DNA of 34,381 nt from Phycisphaerae bacterium (lineage in GTDB: Bacteria > Planctomycetota > Phycisphaerae > Tepidisphaerales > Tepidisphaeraceae). Of this stretch, positions 1 through 8,795 are shown piece by piece. The stretch is from NCBI GenBank assembly GCA_026004655.1, contig BPJO01000027.1, positions 1 through 34,381 of the forward strand, read 5' to 3'. The notes beneath the pieces were generated by a model. That model had not been told where the DNA came from and searched no databases. It saw nothing but the letters and a program-made list of their open reading frames with translations. The position numbers and the translations under genes were made by a program. Positions within the stretch are counted from its first letter, which is position 1, and the number at the start of each line of letters is the position of its first letter.

Positions 1-945
1 CCAGAAAAGCGTCTGACCAATGAGGATCTTGCGCAGATGGTGGACACGAACGACGAATGGATCACCCAGCGGACCGGCATCAAGGAAAGGCGGATTGCCG
101 CGGAGAATGAATCAACCGCCACTTTGGCCGTCCAGGCAGGACGACGGGCGATCGAGTCGGCCGGATTAAAACCCGATGACATTGATCTGGTCATCGTGGC
201 TACCATTACGCCTGAAATGATGTTTCCATCGACGGCTTGCACGGTCGCCTATCAGCTCGGTTGTGTGGGTAAGGCGGCGTTCGATCTTTCGGCCGCCTGC
301 ACGGGATTTGTCTATGCGCTTCACACAGCGTCGGCGTTCGTCCGAAGTGGTCAATTCCAGAACGTTCTGATCATCGGAGCCGAAACGCTCAGTCGGGTGA
401 CCGATTACACGGACCGTGCCAGCTGCATCATTTTCGGGGACGGTGCCGGGGCCGTGGTCGTCAGTCGATCCAAGGAACCCAACACCGGCTTGCTCTACGG
501 ACAGATTCATTCCGACGGCGGTCCACTCTCCGAAGCCATGCTCCTCAAACCCGGAAGCCGACACCCCATCACCCAGGAGCTTCTTGCCTGTCGTGATCAA
601 TACATGAAAATTAAAGGCAGAGAAGTCTATAAGTTTGCTGTCAGCAAGTTCGAAGAACTCATACGGGACGCGATGACCGTCTGCGAATTAACCCCTCAGA
701 CCCTCAGCCTGATCATCCCTCATCAGGTCAACCAGCGGATCATCGACAGTGCAATGGAAAAACTGGCTTTGCCTTCAGAAAAAGCCTACGTCAATATTGA
801 TCGTTACGGTAACACCTCAGCAGCCTCGATTCCGATTGCCTTGGACGAAGCCTTCCGTGCCGGACGGATCCGCAAAGGCGATCATGTGATCTTTGTGGCT
901 TTCGGAGGGGGGCTGACCTGGGGAAATGCGGTCGTTAGGATGTAA
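1..945 (+). CDS. fabH: 3-oxoacyl-ACP synthase III (FabH), 5' end outside window
   Basis: Condenses acetyl-CoA with malonyl-ACP to start fatty-acid synthesis in the cytoplasm. The frame is open from base 1 and reads PEKRLTNEDLAQ before the first Met at 37, matching the FabH N-terminal region, so the true start lies upstream and the gene is cut by the window edge. The thiolase-fold triad is visible: the nucleophile Cys in AACTGF, the His in PHQVNQRI and the Asn in YGNTSAAS. The last part, FGGGLTWGNAVV, is the usual FabH C-terminus. fabD and fabG follow on the same strand, as in the conserved plsX-fabH-fabD-fabG order. Identification is very secure. Confidence 0.96.
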   Translation, partial: PEKRLTNEDLAQMVDTNDEWITQRTGIKERRIAAENESTATLAVQAGRRAIESAGLKPDDIDLVIVATITPEMMFPSTACTVAYQLGCVGKAAFDLSAACTGFVYALHTASAFVRSGQFQNVLIIGAETLSRVTDYTDRASCIIFGDGAGAVVVSRSKEPNTGLLYGQIHSDGGPLSEAMLLKPGSRHPITQELLACRDQYMKIKGREVYKFAVSKFEELIRDAMTVCELTPQTLSLIIPHQVNQRIIDSAMEKLALPSEKAYVNIDRYGNTSAASIPIALDEAFRAGRIRKGDHVIFVAFGGGLTWGNAVVRM

Positions 946-1021
946 CACCGTTCAAACGCCCCCGCCGAATACGAAGGTCGGTCGGTGATTGTCAGGATCA
1001 TTCCATTTACAGGACCAGAAC

Positions 1022-1936
1022 ATGGCTACTTTTATTCTCTGCCCCGGTCAAGGCGCCCAACACGTGGGAATGGGAAAGGATTTTTTTGATACCTTCCCCG
1101 AATCCCGAGAGATTTTCTCCCGCGCCAATCAGGTGCTAGGTTTCGATCTGACCAGGATCTGTTTTGAAGGACCGGAAGAACGATTGACCCAGACGGATAT
1201 TTCCCAACCGGCAATTTTCGTGACGAGCGTGGCCTGCTACGTCGCTGCCAAAGCCCGAAATAAATTGGGTGACGGTCCGTTCGAGTTCGCCGGGTTGTCA
1301 CTGGGAGAATACACGGCGTTGCATTTAGCCGGGGTGATGAGTTTCGAAGACGGTCTGAAACTCGTCGCGGCGCGTGGTCGTTACATGCAGGAGGCCGCCT
1401 CGGCGGTCCCGAGCACGATGGTGGCAGTCATGGGAGCGGACGAATCTCAGGTGACTGCCCTTTGTGAACAACAGTCACAAGGAGAGGTGCTGGTTCCTGC
1501 CAACTTTAATGCCCCGGGTCAGATCGTGGTCAGCGGGAGCAAGTCGGCCTGCGCTCGTTTTGCCGAATCCGCTTCGGCCGCGGGTTTTCGCGCCGTTCCG
1601 TTGCAGGTAGCCGGGGCGTTTCATTCCCCGATCATGCAGCCTGGCGCCGATAAAATGGCCGAGGAACTCGAAAAGGTGAAACTCGTTCCACCAGTGTTTC
1701 CCGTCTATTCGAATGTGACAGCCCAAAGGCACACCACCGTCGACTCCATCCGCGAATTGCTCGTCCAGCAGATCATCAAACCCGTCCGATGGGAACAGAC
1801 CATCGCCCAGGTTGCTCACACAGCCGATCACCGGTTTTTTGAACTGGCGCCAGGCAAAGTGCTCACCGGACTACTGAAAAAGCAAAACCGTCGGGCTGAC
1901 GTGACGAATCTTTCGACCGTAGAAGCCCTTCAATAA
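1022..1936 (+). CDS. fabD: malonyl-CoA:ACP malonyltransferase (FabD)
   Basis: Moves malonyl from CoA to acyl carrier protein to supply elongation units. The 304 residues match the usual family length. Visible motifs are the N-terminal CPGQGAQ, the nucleophile elbow GLSLGEYTAL (Ser93; Leu stands where many FabDs have His) and the catalytic His201 in VAGAFHSPIM. I chose the ATG at 1022 because it begins directly with the family's N-terminus (MATFILCPGQGAQ) and has AGGA seven bases upstream; an in-frame TTG at 989 would add 11 unlikely residues. It lies 76 bases after fabH and 124 before fabG, consistent with one fatty-acid operon. Confidence 0.95.
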   Translation: MATFILCPGQGAQHVGMGKDFFDTFPESREIFSRANQVLGFDLTRICFEGPEERLTQTDISQPAIFVTSVACYVAAKARNKLGDGPFEFAGLSLGEYTALHLAGVMSFEDGLKLVAARGRYMQEAASAVPSTMVAVMGADESQVTALCEQQSQGEVLVPANFNAPGQIVVSGSKSACARFAESASAAGFRAVPLQVAGAFHSPIMQPGADKMAEELEKVKLVPPVFPVYSNVTAQRHTTVDSIRELLVQQIIKPVRWEQTIAQVAHTADHRFFELAPGKVLTGLLKKQNRRADVTNLSTVEALQ

Positions 1937-2060
1937 CTCCCGGATTTTCTATTCGAACCCAACAGGATTTATCTGCGAGGGATGACCGAAACAGGTGGAT
2001 GCTTTATTTCCAGGCGGGATTTGCCAAAATGAATGAATCGAATCAAAAAGGACGGAAACA

Positions 2061-2801
2061 ATGACAGATAAACGCGTCGCAATTGTTACAGGAGGTTCAC
2101 GGGGGATTGGCGCAGCCATAGCCAGACATATTGCCCGTCAAGGGGTCCATGTGGTGGTCGCAGCAAGATCTCTGGACAAGCTCAATGCCGTCGTCGATCA
2201 GATCAAAAACGCGGGCGGAACCGCAGAAGCAGTGGTCATCGACTTAGCCGATCCTAAACAAACCGCCGAAACCATCGAAAAAGTGGCCGAGACGCACGGT
2301 CGGTTGGACATCCTGGTCAACAACGCAGGGATTACTAAAGACGGGTTGTTGTTGCGAATGGAAGATGCCGATTTTGATGAAGTGATCAACACCAATCTCA
2401 AAAGCGCTTTTGTCGCCACACGAACCGCTGCACGTTACCTGATGCGAAGTAAAAGTGGTGGTCGGATCATCAATATTTCGTCGGTAGCCGGTGTGGCAGG
2501 AAACGCCGGTCAAGCCAATTACGCCGCGAGTAAGGCCGGATTGATCGGTTTCAGCAAAACGGTCGCCAAAGAACTCGCCGGAAAAGGGGTCACCTGTAAT
2601 GTTGTTGCCCCCGGTTTTATTGTGACAGACATGACCGATGTCCTCCCCGATACGATCAAAACCAGGGTCAAAGAGTTGATCCCACTTCGACGATTCGGAA
2701 ATGCCGACGAGATCGCGTCGGTGGTAGCATTTTTGGCCTCCGAGTCGGCCAGCTATGTCACCGGACAGGTCATCTGTGTGGACGGCGGAATGGTGATGTA
2801 A
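2061..2801 (+). CDS. fabG: 3-oxoacyl-ACP reductase (FabG)
   Basis: NADPH-dependent short-chain dehydrogenase that reduces 3-oxoacyl-ACP in fatty-acid elongation. It is 246 residues, the standard length. The Rossmann motif GGSRGIG is at about residues 11-17, followed by NNAG, the catalytic Ser in NISSVAG and the YAASKAG Tyr/Lys pair; it ends with the usual VDGGMVM. A GGAC/GGAAAC purine stretch precedes the ATG. It is third in the fabH-fabD-fabG run. The next genes usually found here, acpP and fabF, are absent; an oxidoreductase follows after 49 bases. SDR enzymes are functionally diverse, but the context makes FabG by far the best call. Confidence 0.94.
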   Translation: MTDKRVAIVTGGSRGIGAAIARHIARQGVHVVVAARSLDKLNAVVDQIKNAGGTAEAVVIDLADPKQTAETIEKVAETHGRLDILVNNAGITKDGLLLRMEDADFDEVINTNLKSAFVATRTAARYLMRSKSGGRIINISSVAGVAGNAGQANYAASKAGLIGFSKTVAKELAGKGVTCNVVAPGFIVTDMTDVLPDTIKTRVKELIPLRRFGNADEIASVVAFLASESASYVTGQVICVDGGMVM

Positions 2802-2850
2802 ATTATTATCAAATAAACACTTGAATCGAATAAGGCGAAAGGAAATTGTC

Positions 2851-3965
2851 ATGGACCCTGTGAGGGTTGGTGTCATCGGGGCGGGAAAAATCAGTGACCA
2901 GTATCTGGGGATAGCCAAAAACTTCCCGATCATCCAGATAGTCGCCGTCGCTGACATCAACCCCCAAGTCGCCCGAACCAAGGCCGAGCAGTTTGGCATT
3001 CCCCGTGTTTGCAGCGTAGACGATATCTACCAGGACCCATCCATCGAGATCATCCTGAATCTGACGGTCCCCAAAGCCCACGTCCCCATCGGCCTGCGGG
3101 CCATCGAAGCCGGAAAACACACCTACGCCGAAAAACCCCTCGGAATCAACCGTGATGAAGGGTTTAAACTCATCGAAACCGCCAAAACCCGGAACCTGCG
3201 TACCGGTTGTGCACCGGACACCTTTTTGGGCGCCGGACTGCAAACCGCCCGAAAACTCATCGACGACGGTGCCATCGGCAAGCCCGTTGCCTTTACCGCT
3301 TTCATGATCTCGCGCGGCACGAACACTGGCATCCCAGCCCCGAATTCTACTACGAAGTCGGCGGCGGACCCATGTTCGATATGGGGCCTTATTACCTGAC
3401 CGCGCTGCTCAACCTGCTCGGCCCTGTCAAACGTGTCATGGGAATGGCTTCGATCACCCGTGAACACCGCACCATCCTTTCCGAACCCAAAAAGGGAAAA
3501 ACCATCCGGGTCGAAACCCCCGACCACGTTTTGGGCATGATGGAATTTGCCAACGGGTGTGTCGGTTCGATCATCCAGAGTTTTGCAATGCGTGCCGGGT
3601 CCGGCGCTGCCAGTCCCATTGTGATCTATGGCACGGACGGAACGCTACACGTGCCCGACCCCAACGCCTTTGACGGACCTGTCCGATTATGCCGGTTCGA
3701 TGACAACAAAAAAGATGAGTTTGAAGAAATTCCGCACCAGTTCGTCAAGGGATATGGTCGAAGCGTCGGCCTGGCCGACCTGGCCTACGCGATCCGTTCC
3801 AATCGTCAGGAACGATGCAACGGTCAGCAGGCCTTGGCCGTCCTTGATCTGATGCAGGCATTCCTAGATTCTTCACGCACCGGCCAAGCCGTCACCCCTT
3901 CGGTAGAGTATCACCGCCCTCGTCCCATGCCAGCCGACCTGCCTTTCGGGGTGCTGGATGAATAA
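2851..3965 (+). pseudogene. Gfo/Idh/MocA family oxidoreductase, split by a one-base frameshift
   Basis: NAD(P)-dependent sugar-type dehydrogenase family; the substrate cannot be read from sequence. The ATG at 2851 has AAAGGA seven bases upstream. The N-terminal Rossmann domain (VGVIGAGKIS, EKPLG at about 93-98) reads in one frame to about 3318; the C-terminal domain (HEHWHPSPEFYY, GGGPMFDMGPYYLTALLNL) continues in another frame to the stop at 3965. The break is at GGCAC around 3316-3320; GGCCAC would restore Arg-Gly-His-Glu and give about 371 residues, normal for the family. So one base is missing, either as a real mutation or as a sequence error. It may be co-transcribed with fabG (49-base gap), but no functional link to fatty-acid synthesis is evident. 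Confidence 0.85.
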
Positions 3966-4232
3966 AAGTCAGAAGAGTACATTTTTTACAACGGTCCCCG
4001 ATCCCGGAACAACTCAAAGTCGTGTTTGAATGACATTGAAACTGAAAATTGAACGGATTAATACGTCGGATCAAATCTGAACAACTTAACATTAATCTAA
4101 AGGGTAGCCGTCCCGGATCACCCCGTCCGCGGCTGAATATACCGTTGTGTTCCTGACAAATTGAATAACAAAGTCAATTTTTGGGTGACCTAGAGTTTGT
4201 TTTTTATCGAGAGACAAGCCTACAGTTACTTG

Positions 4233-5093
4233 ATGCAAGATGCATGGACCGCATGCATGGTCTGTACTTTTCTGTCGCTTGTTTGCATTGCAGACCAAGC
4301 CAACGCTCAATCAACCCAGCCTGCAACAACTCCAAAAGTGACAGCAGATCTAATTCCCGATCGGAGTTCGATCGCGCCCGGATCGTCATTCGAGATGGCG
4401 ATTCGGTTTCGGATCGAAAAGGGTTGGCACATGTATTGGTTGAATCCCGGGGATTCGGGTTTGGCTCCGACAGTGGAATGGGAATTGCCGCAGGGGGTTT
4501 GGTTAAGTACGGAACTTAAGTTCCCCCCACCTCACCGGATCCGAGCAGGGGAGGGTTTGGAAAGTTTCGGGTATGAGGATGAACTAGTCGTCTTTGCCGA
4601 AGGCCGGGTTGATGGTTCGGTTCAGGGATCTGTGGAAGTTTCTGCCCGGTTAAGCTGGTTGGTCTGTCAGGATGTCTGTTTGGCGGAGCAATCGACAGTT
4701 CGGGTGAGTCTTGAAGTCGGAAAATCCGGTTCAAAAGACCCCCGAGTGGATGGTTGGTTGCAGCAACTAGCTCGTCCTGGAGCGGGGGATCCGATCAAAG
4801 AATTCGGGGTTCGTCTCAACGAGGGTCAATCCAGCGGTGTAATCTATGCGTACATACCTGCGGGATGGCAAAAAGTGGATAGTGAATACGACTTTTTTCC
4901 ACCCGCCATTGAGTTTGCCTCATTTGATAGACCGGAGGTTAAGACCGATTCACGAGGAAAGGTAGTAGAAGTTCCGTTTCGGATCCTACCCGGAATGACC
5001 GAGCCGATAACAGGACAAGCGATGTTGGTCCGAATCGAACTTGACGGTAAACGTTCGGGTTTTTTGCTCCCGTTGACTTTTGATTTTCGGTAA
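4233..5093 (+). CDS. stand-alone DsbD N-terminal (DsbD-alpha-like) domain protein
   Basis: Resembles the periplasmic N-terminal domain of the disulfide reductase DsbD, which takes electrons from the membrane domain and passes them to periplasmic thiol proteins. Visible features are GWHMYWLNPGDSGLAPTVEW and FGYEDELVVF, then the Cys pair in WLVCQDVCLAEQ. An N-terminal hydrophobic stretch ending ADQANAQ looks like a signal peptide. No transmembrane or thioredoxin domain follows, so this is only the alpha-like domain. The start is uncertain: ATG 4233, TTG 4197 and ATG 4257 are all in frame and none has a strong ribosome site. The redoxin gene starts 47 bases downstream and is a plausible partner. 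Confidence 0.75.
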   Translation: MQDAWTACMVCTFLSLVCIADQANAQSTQPATTPKVTADLIPDRSSIAPGSSFEMAIRFRIEKGWHMYWLNPGDSGLAPTVEWELPQGVWLSTELKFPPPHRIRAGEGLESFGYEDELVVFAEGRVDGSVQGSVEVSARLSWLVCQDVCLAEQSTVRVSLEVGKSGSKDPRVDGWLQQLARPGAGDPIKEFGVRLNEGQSSGVIYAYIPAGWQKVDSEYDFFPPAIEFASFDRPEVKTDSRGKVVEVPFRILPGMTEPITGQAMLVRIELDGKRSGFLLPLTFDFR

Positions 5094-5140
5094 TCGTAAG
5101 CGTTAAGCGTTCGTTATTCATCATTTTTTTGGAGGTTCGC

Positions 5141-5785
5141 ATGAAAAGCGCTCTGGGTTTCTTGTTGGCAGCTTTCGGGCTGTTGGGTTTTGGGGCATTG
5201 CATTCATTTGCCGAGGAAGGACACAAACACAAACACGGTGATCACACCCACGACAAACTGAGTATCGGGGACAAAGCCCCCGGGTTTACACTGAAGGACC
5301 AGAACGGTAAGGATGTCAGCCTGTCCGATTATGCCGGGAAAATCGTGGTGCTGGAATGGTTTAATGAAAGCTGTCCGTTTGTTGTAAAGCACTATCGGGC
5401 AGGACACATGAACAACCTCGCTGCCAAATACGCGGAAAAAGGTGTCGTATGGTTGAGAATCAATTCAACACACAACGCCACTCCGGAATCTAATGCCAAG
5501 ATCGCCAAAGAATGGAAGATCCAAGGTCCGATCCTTCAGGACTCCGACGGCGAAGTGGGTCATGATTACGGGGCAACCAATACACCGCATATGTTCATTA
5601 TTGATCAGGAAGGCAAGCTCGTATACCGGGGCGCAATTGACAGCGATTCCTCGGCAGATACATCTAAGATTGACGGTGCTACGAATTATGTCGCTAAAGC
5701 GTTGGATGAACTGCTCGCGGGTAAACCGGTGAGTCAGCCTGAAACCAAGGCCTATGGCTGCACGATCAAATACGCCAAGAAATAA
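5141..5785 (+). CDS. exported thioredoxin-like/redoxin (AhpC-TSA type) protein
   Basis: A 214-residue secreted thiol oxidoreductase of the AhpC/TSA-redoxin superfamily. ATG 5141 has a perfect GGAGG five bases upstream. Residues 1-24 form a signal peptide (hydrophobic core LGFLLAAFGLLGFGAL). A His-rich segment HKHKHGDHTH (28-37) follows and could bind metal. The redoxin core starts at IGDKAPGFTLKDQNG. The active-site region is WFNESCPFVVKHY with a single Cys78, so it is not a CxxC thioredoxin; a second Cys207 sits in the C-terminal YGCTIKY and could be the resolving partner. It pairs with the upstream DsbD-alpha-like gene and ends just before a strong terminator. The exact substrate is unknown. 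Confidence 0.85.
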   Translation: MKSALGFLLAAFGLLGFGALHSFAEEGHKHKHGDHTHDKLSIGDKAPGFTLKDQNGKDVSLSDYAGKIVVLEWFNESCPFVVKHYRAGHMNNLAAKYAEKGVVWLRINSTHNATPESNAKIAKEWKIQGPILQDSDGEVGHDYGATNTPHMFIIDQEGKLVYRGAIDSDSSADTSKIDGATNYVAKALDELLAGKPVSQPETKAYGCTIKYAKK

Positions 5786-5816
5786 CCCAATTCAGGTCCT
5801 GACATCCCATCAACCG

Positions 5817-5854
5817 GTAAAGACGCGATCCGATGAGGTCGCGTCTTTACTTTT
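5817..5854 (+). terminator. Rho-independent terminator after the redoxin gene
   Basis: GTAAAGACGCGA (5817-5828) and TCGCGTCTTTAC (5839-5850) form a perfect 12-bp stem with a 10-base loop, followed by TTTT. It lies 31 bases after the redoxin stop. The right arm overlaps the stop codon (5847-5849) of the convergent HAD gene; on the minus strand no T-run follows, so it mainly serves the plus-strand unit. Confidence 0.9.
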
Positions 5855-6878
5855 GTCGACTCATGATAAGAAGCGCGATTGTGAAAGTTTGAAGAAAAAT
5901 GCCTACCAGAATCCAACTGTGAAGCGTGTTGGCGTCGTTGCGATAAAGAAAGTAGGCCAGGAACAACGCTGCCAAAGCCAAGACCTGAATGATTCCTGCC
6001 AAGAGTTTGCTGACCGAAAAATCGTCGTGATGGGTTTCGTGAGATTTTTTAAGTTCGACCAAAATTTGCTGCATCAACCATTCGATTTTGGAAAGATCGA
6101 TCGTCGTAGAACCGGGAGGGTTTTCACGTAAAGAGGAAGCCGGGTTGGGTTTGGGCGAAGAAGTTGTTGTTTGGGAAGTCGCCGGAAGATCCGCTGGAGG
6201 ATGAGTCGTAGACGATTCGGAGGACGAGCTTGAACGAGAAGGGGATGGATTGGGTTGGGTTTTGAAGGTTTGGCCAGGTGGAGGAACGGTGTGGCCTGAC
6301 TGGTGTGTTAATTTTGCAATTAACTCAACGGCTTCGATAAGAGTGGTGACGGTAAAATCAGGTTTGACGGAGCTGGTTTCAAGGGCGGCCGGGGAAGGTG
6401 CAAGGGTGGGGTCGATGATCAGGATCGTCCTGCAACCGGCGGCTTTCCCGGCGGCGACATCACGAGGGGCATCTCCGACTACCCAAGACCTTGCCAAATC
6501 CAGCGCCAACGCGTCCGCAGCTGCTAAGATCATACCTGGCTTGGGTTTACGTAAAAAACTGTCCTGTCGATAGGCTTCGACTTTGGCGTCGGGGTGAAAC
6601 GGGCAATACTCGTGTCGATCGATCACAGCAGCCGGGTTTTGCTCCAACAAAAGTTGGTCCATCCGTGCGTTGCAAGCGCGAACATCATCTTCCGTAAAAA
6701 GCCCCCTGGCGACTCCGGATTGATTGCTGACCACCACGGTGGCGTATCCCAAGGCCCGACATTTGGCCACGGCAGCCGCAGCCCCGGCCACCAATTTGAC
6801 CTCGTTCGGATTACCCAAGTAATCATTTCCGATGATGAGTGTATTGTCTCGATCAAAAAAGACGGCCGGGCGTCGCAT
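5847..6878 (-). CDS. HAD-IIIA phosphatase (GmhB-like) with Ser/Pro linker and C-terminal membrane helices
   Basis: The first ~185 residues are a HAD phosphatase closest to D-glycero-D-manno-heptose-1,7-bisphosphate 7-phosphatase (GmhB): motif I FFDRDNT (Asp9, Asp11), motif II VVVSNQSG, RKPKPGM and motif IV GDAPRD (135-140). GmhB's zinc loop is only half present: Cys92 and His95 in CPFHP remain, but the second Cys pair is replaced by DSFL before RKP. Residues about 185-255 are a low-complexity Ser/Thr/Pro linker. Two hydrophobic helices near 288-310 and 318-340 (LLAGIIQVLALAALFLAYFL; WILVGIFLQTFTIALLI) suggest membrane anchoring. It is the last gene of the minus-strand run with the esterase and carboxyltransferase. 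GmhB activity is a family inference; the substrate could differ. Confidence 0.8.
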   Translation of the reverse strand: MRRPAVFFDRDNTLIIGNDYLGNPNEVKLVAGAAAAVAKCRALGYATVVVSNQSGVARGLFTEDDVRACNARMDQLLLEQNPAAVIDRHEYCPFHPDAKVEAYRQDSFLRKPKPGMILAAADALALDLARSWVVGDAPRDVAAGKAAGCRTILIIDPTLAPSPAALETSSVKPDFTVTTLIEAVELIAKLTHQSGHTVPPPGQTFKTQPNPSPSRSSSSSESSTTHPPADLPATSQTTTSSPKPNPASSLRENPPGSTTIDLSKIEWLMQQILVELKKSHETHHDDFSVSKLLAGIIQVLALAALFLAYFLYRNDANTLHSWILVGIFLQTFTIALLIMSRQK

Positions 6879-6934
6879 GATGGTCAGTATATCATGGTCG
6901 CTTGGGGTGACCTAAACCCCCTGACCGATCGACT

Positions 6935-8765
6935 TTACCAATCGTCCGTACGAAACGGGAATACGGGTAAACCGTTTTCCGTACGAAGGTTATGTTCTGG
7001 GTTACCCTGCCAAGCGTATCGAACCGACACTGGTTTTTCGACCTTGTCGCTGGTGAGAACCACCCGATTCCCGATCAACCTGGCTTGGGCGGGGTGGAAA
7101 ACCCGATCTTCACCGGCTAAGTAAAATCCGAGAACGGGTTCTGTCGAAATCAGTTTTACGTCTTCGGGGCTCAAGGTGACTTCGACGCGTCCATCAACCA
7201 CCTGGTGGGATCGATAAAAAGGCGATTGCGGTACATTTTTTTGCTTGTAGGCGATCCGAAGCGCTTCGTACGCCAGACGAATCCCAACATCTCGTTTGTT
7301 GCGGGGATGGATATCGGTGGGGTGACCGACGTCCAAGGTACAGACGATTCCGCAGTTGGGTTCGGTACAGGCCACCCGGTGTTGAGCCTCACGGAGTTCT
7401 GCCCAACGACTCGATTCAATAGAATCAGGCTGACCGAAGTTCGCCAGCTGGACTACCAGAAACGGAAAATCTCCCTGATTCCACCGTTTCCGCCAAGACC
7501 GGATCAGTGTACCAAGCAGAAGGGGATACTCTCGAGGGTTGTCCGTATTGCTTTCGCCCTGGTACCAGATCACCCCGGCGATCGATAAACCGGTCAAGGG
7601 ATGAATCATGCCATTATAAAGCGTCGTCGGCGTCACGGTCGGGGCGGCATTTTGCTGTGGAAGGGCGTGTTCAACCCGACAAAGCCATCTCCCCGCGAGA
7701 GAGATCTGTTCCGCGGGGTTGGCATCGCAGTTGAGCTGCATCACCGATGCAGGACCGGCAAATCCCCCCCTGTCCCCACTGGTCAAACACCCTGACTGCG
7801 ATTACGTTATCATCCGGACGGACGAACCGAGCCGGGACGACATATTTCCGGGGAACTGACCAGAAGTTGGGCGTTTCGGCACCGGTACGTCCGATTTCGT
7901 GATTGTTAAAATAGACGACATCAAAGTCGTCGATCGGTCCCAGACAAAGAGTCAAGGGTTCGCCTACCCAGTCCGCAGCGGGTTGGACGTGCTTACGGAA
8001 CCAGACCGCACCGTTGTGCAACATCCCCAAAGACTGCCACATGACAGGTAGATCGATCGGCTTCCAATCGGATTCGTCATGATCGCGTTTGGCCCATCCT
8101 TTGGCGTAGGCGTCATTTCCCGGGTCCTGATGAGGGACCGGAGCCGCGACGGGCGGGATCTGCGCGTGTCGGACCAATGCCGGCTCTTCCAGGAGGTCTT
8201 CACGTGGGATCCAAGCCTCTGCGCGTGTTCCGCCCCAGCTGGCACTGATCAGCCCGATCGGAACTTCAAGGTTTTTTTCAAGCTCCTTCCCGAAGTAAAA
8301 CGCAACAGCGGAGAAAAGTTCGATGGTTTGTGGCGAGGCCACTTGCCAACGGCCTGATACTTCCTCGACGGGTTCGGACTGACTATTTCGGGCCACAGTG
8401 AAAAGTCTCAGAGTCGGAAAAGTTCGGTTCGGGACGGGTGCATGCTCCGGTCCACAGGCTTGAATGGTCCATTCCATATTGGACTGTCCGGAGCAAACCC
8501 AGACTTCTCCGATCAGGATGTTGGATAGACATTTTTGTTCCGTTCCACTTTGGACCTGCAGTTCGTAAGGCCCGCCCGCACGAACTTCGGGTAACTGCAT
8601 TTGCCATTTTCCGTTCGAGTCAGCTACGCAACTACCGTGATGTCCTGCTAACCACGCCTCCACCTCTGCTCCCGGAGAGGCTTTTCCCCACAGACGCACC
8701 GGGCGACCCTGCTGGAGGACCATGTTGTTTCCAAAAATCGGGGCAAGTTTAAGCGTATCAGGCAT
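6935..8765 (-). pseudogene. sialate O-acetylesterase (SGNH/DUF303 type), split by a one-base frameshift in a G7 run
   Basis: Removes O-acetyl groups from sialic acid or other glycans. The 5' part (start 8765) carries LAPIFGNNMVLQQGRPV and the nucleophile block GEVWVCSGQSNMEW, then a jelly-roll insert typical of the long form. The 3' part in another frame carries IAGVIWYQGESN and DIHPRNKRDVGIRLA with the catalytic His. The break is at seven C's on the plus strand (7764-7770); six would join VFDQWGQGGF to AGPASVMQL and give about 609 residues, normal for the family. No signal peptide is evident. It lies 30 bases downstream of the carboxyltransferase gene. A real pseudogene, a sequence error or a slippery run are all possible. 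Confidence 0.85.
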
Positions 8766-8795
8766 GGCGGTTCTCCTGATACCATTTTATCCTCA

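Noticed and set aside
2244..2999. A 251-residue open frame on the minus strand opposite fabG
   Set aside because: It is antisense to fabG, which has all its catalytic motifs. No domain and no ribosome site.
3310..3325. Programmed ribosomal frameshift in the Gfo/Idh/MocA gene
   Set aside because: No slippery heptamer and no evident stimulatory structure; a missing base explains it more simply.
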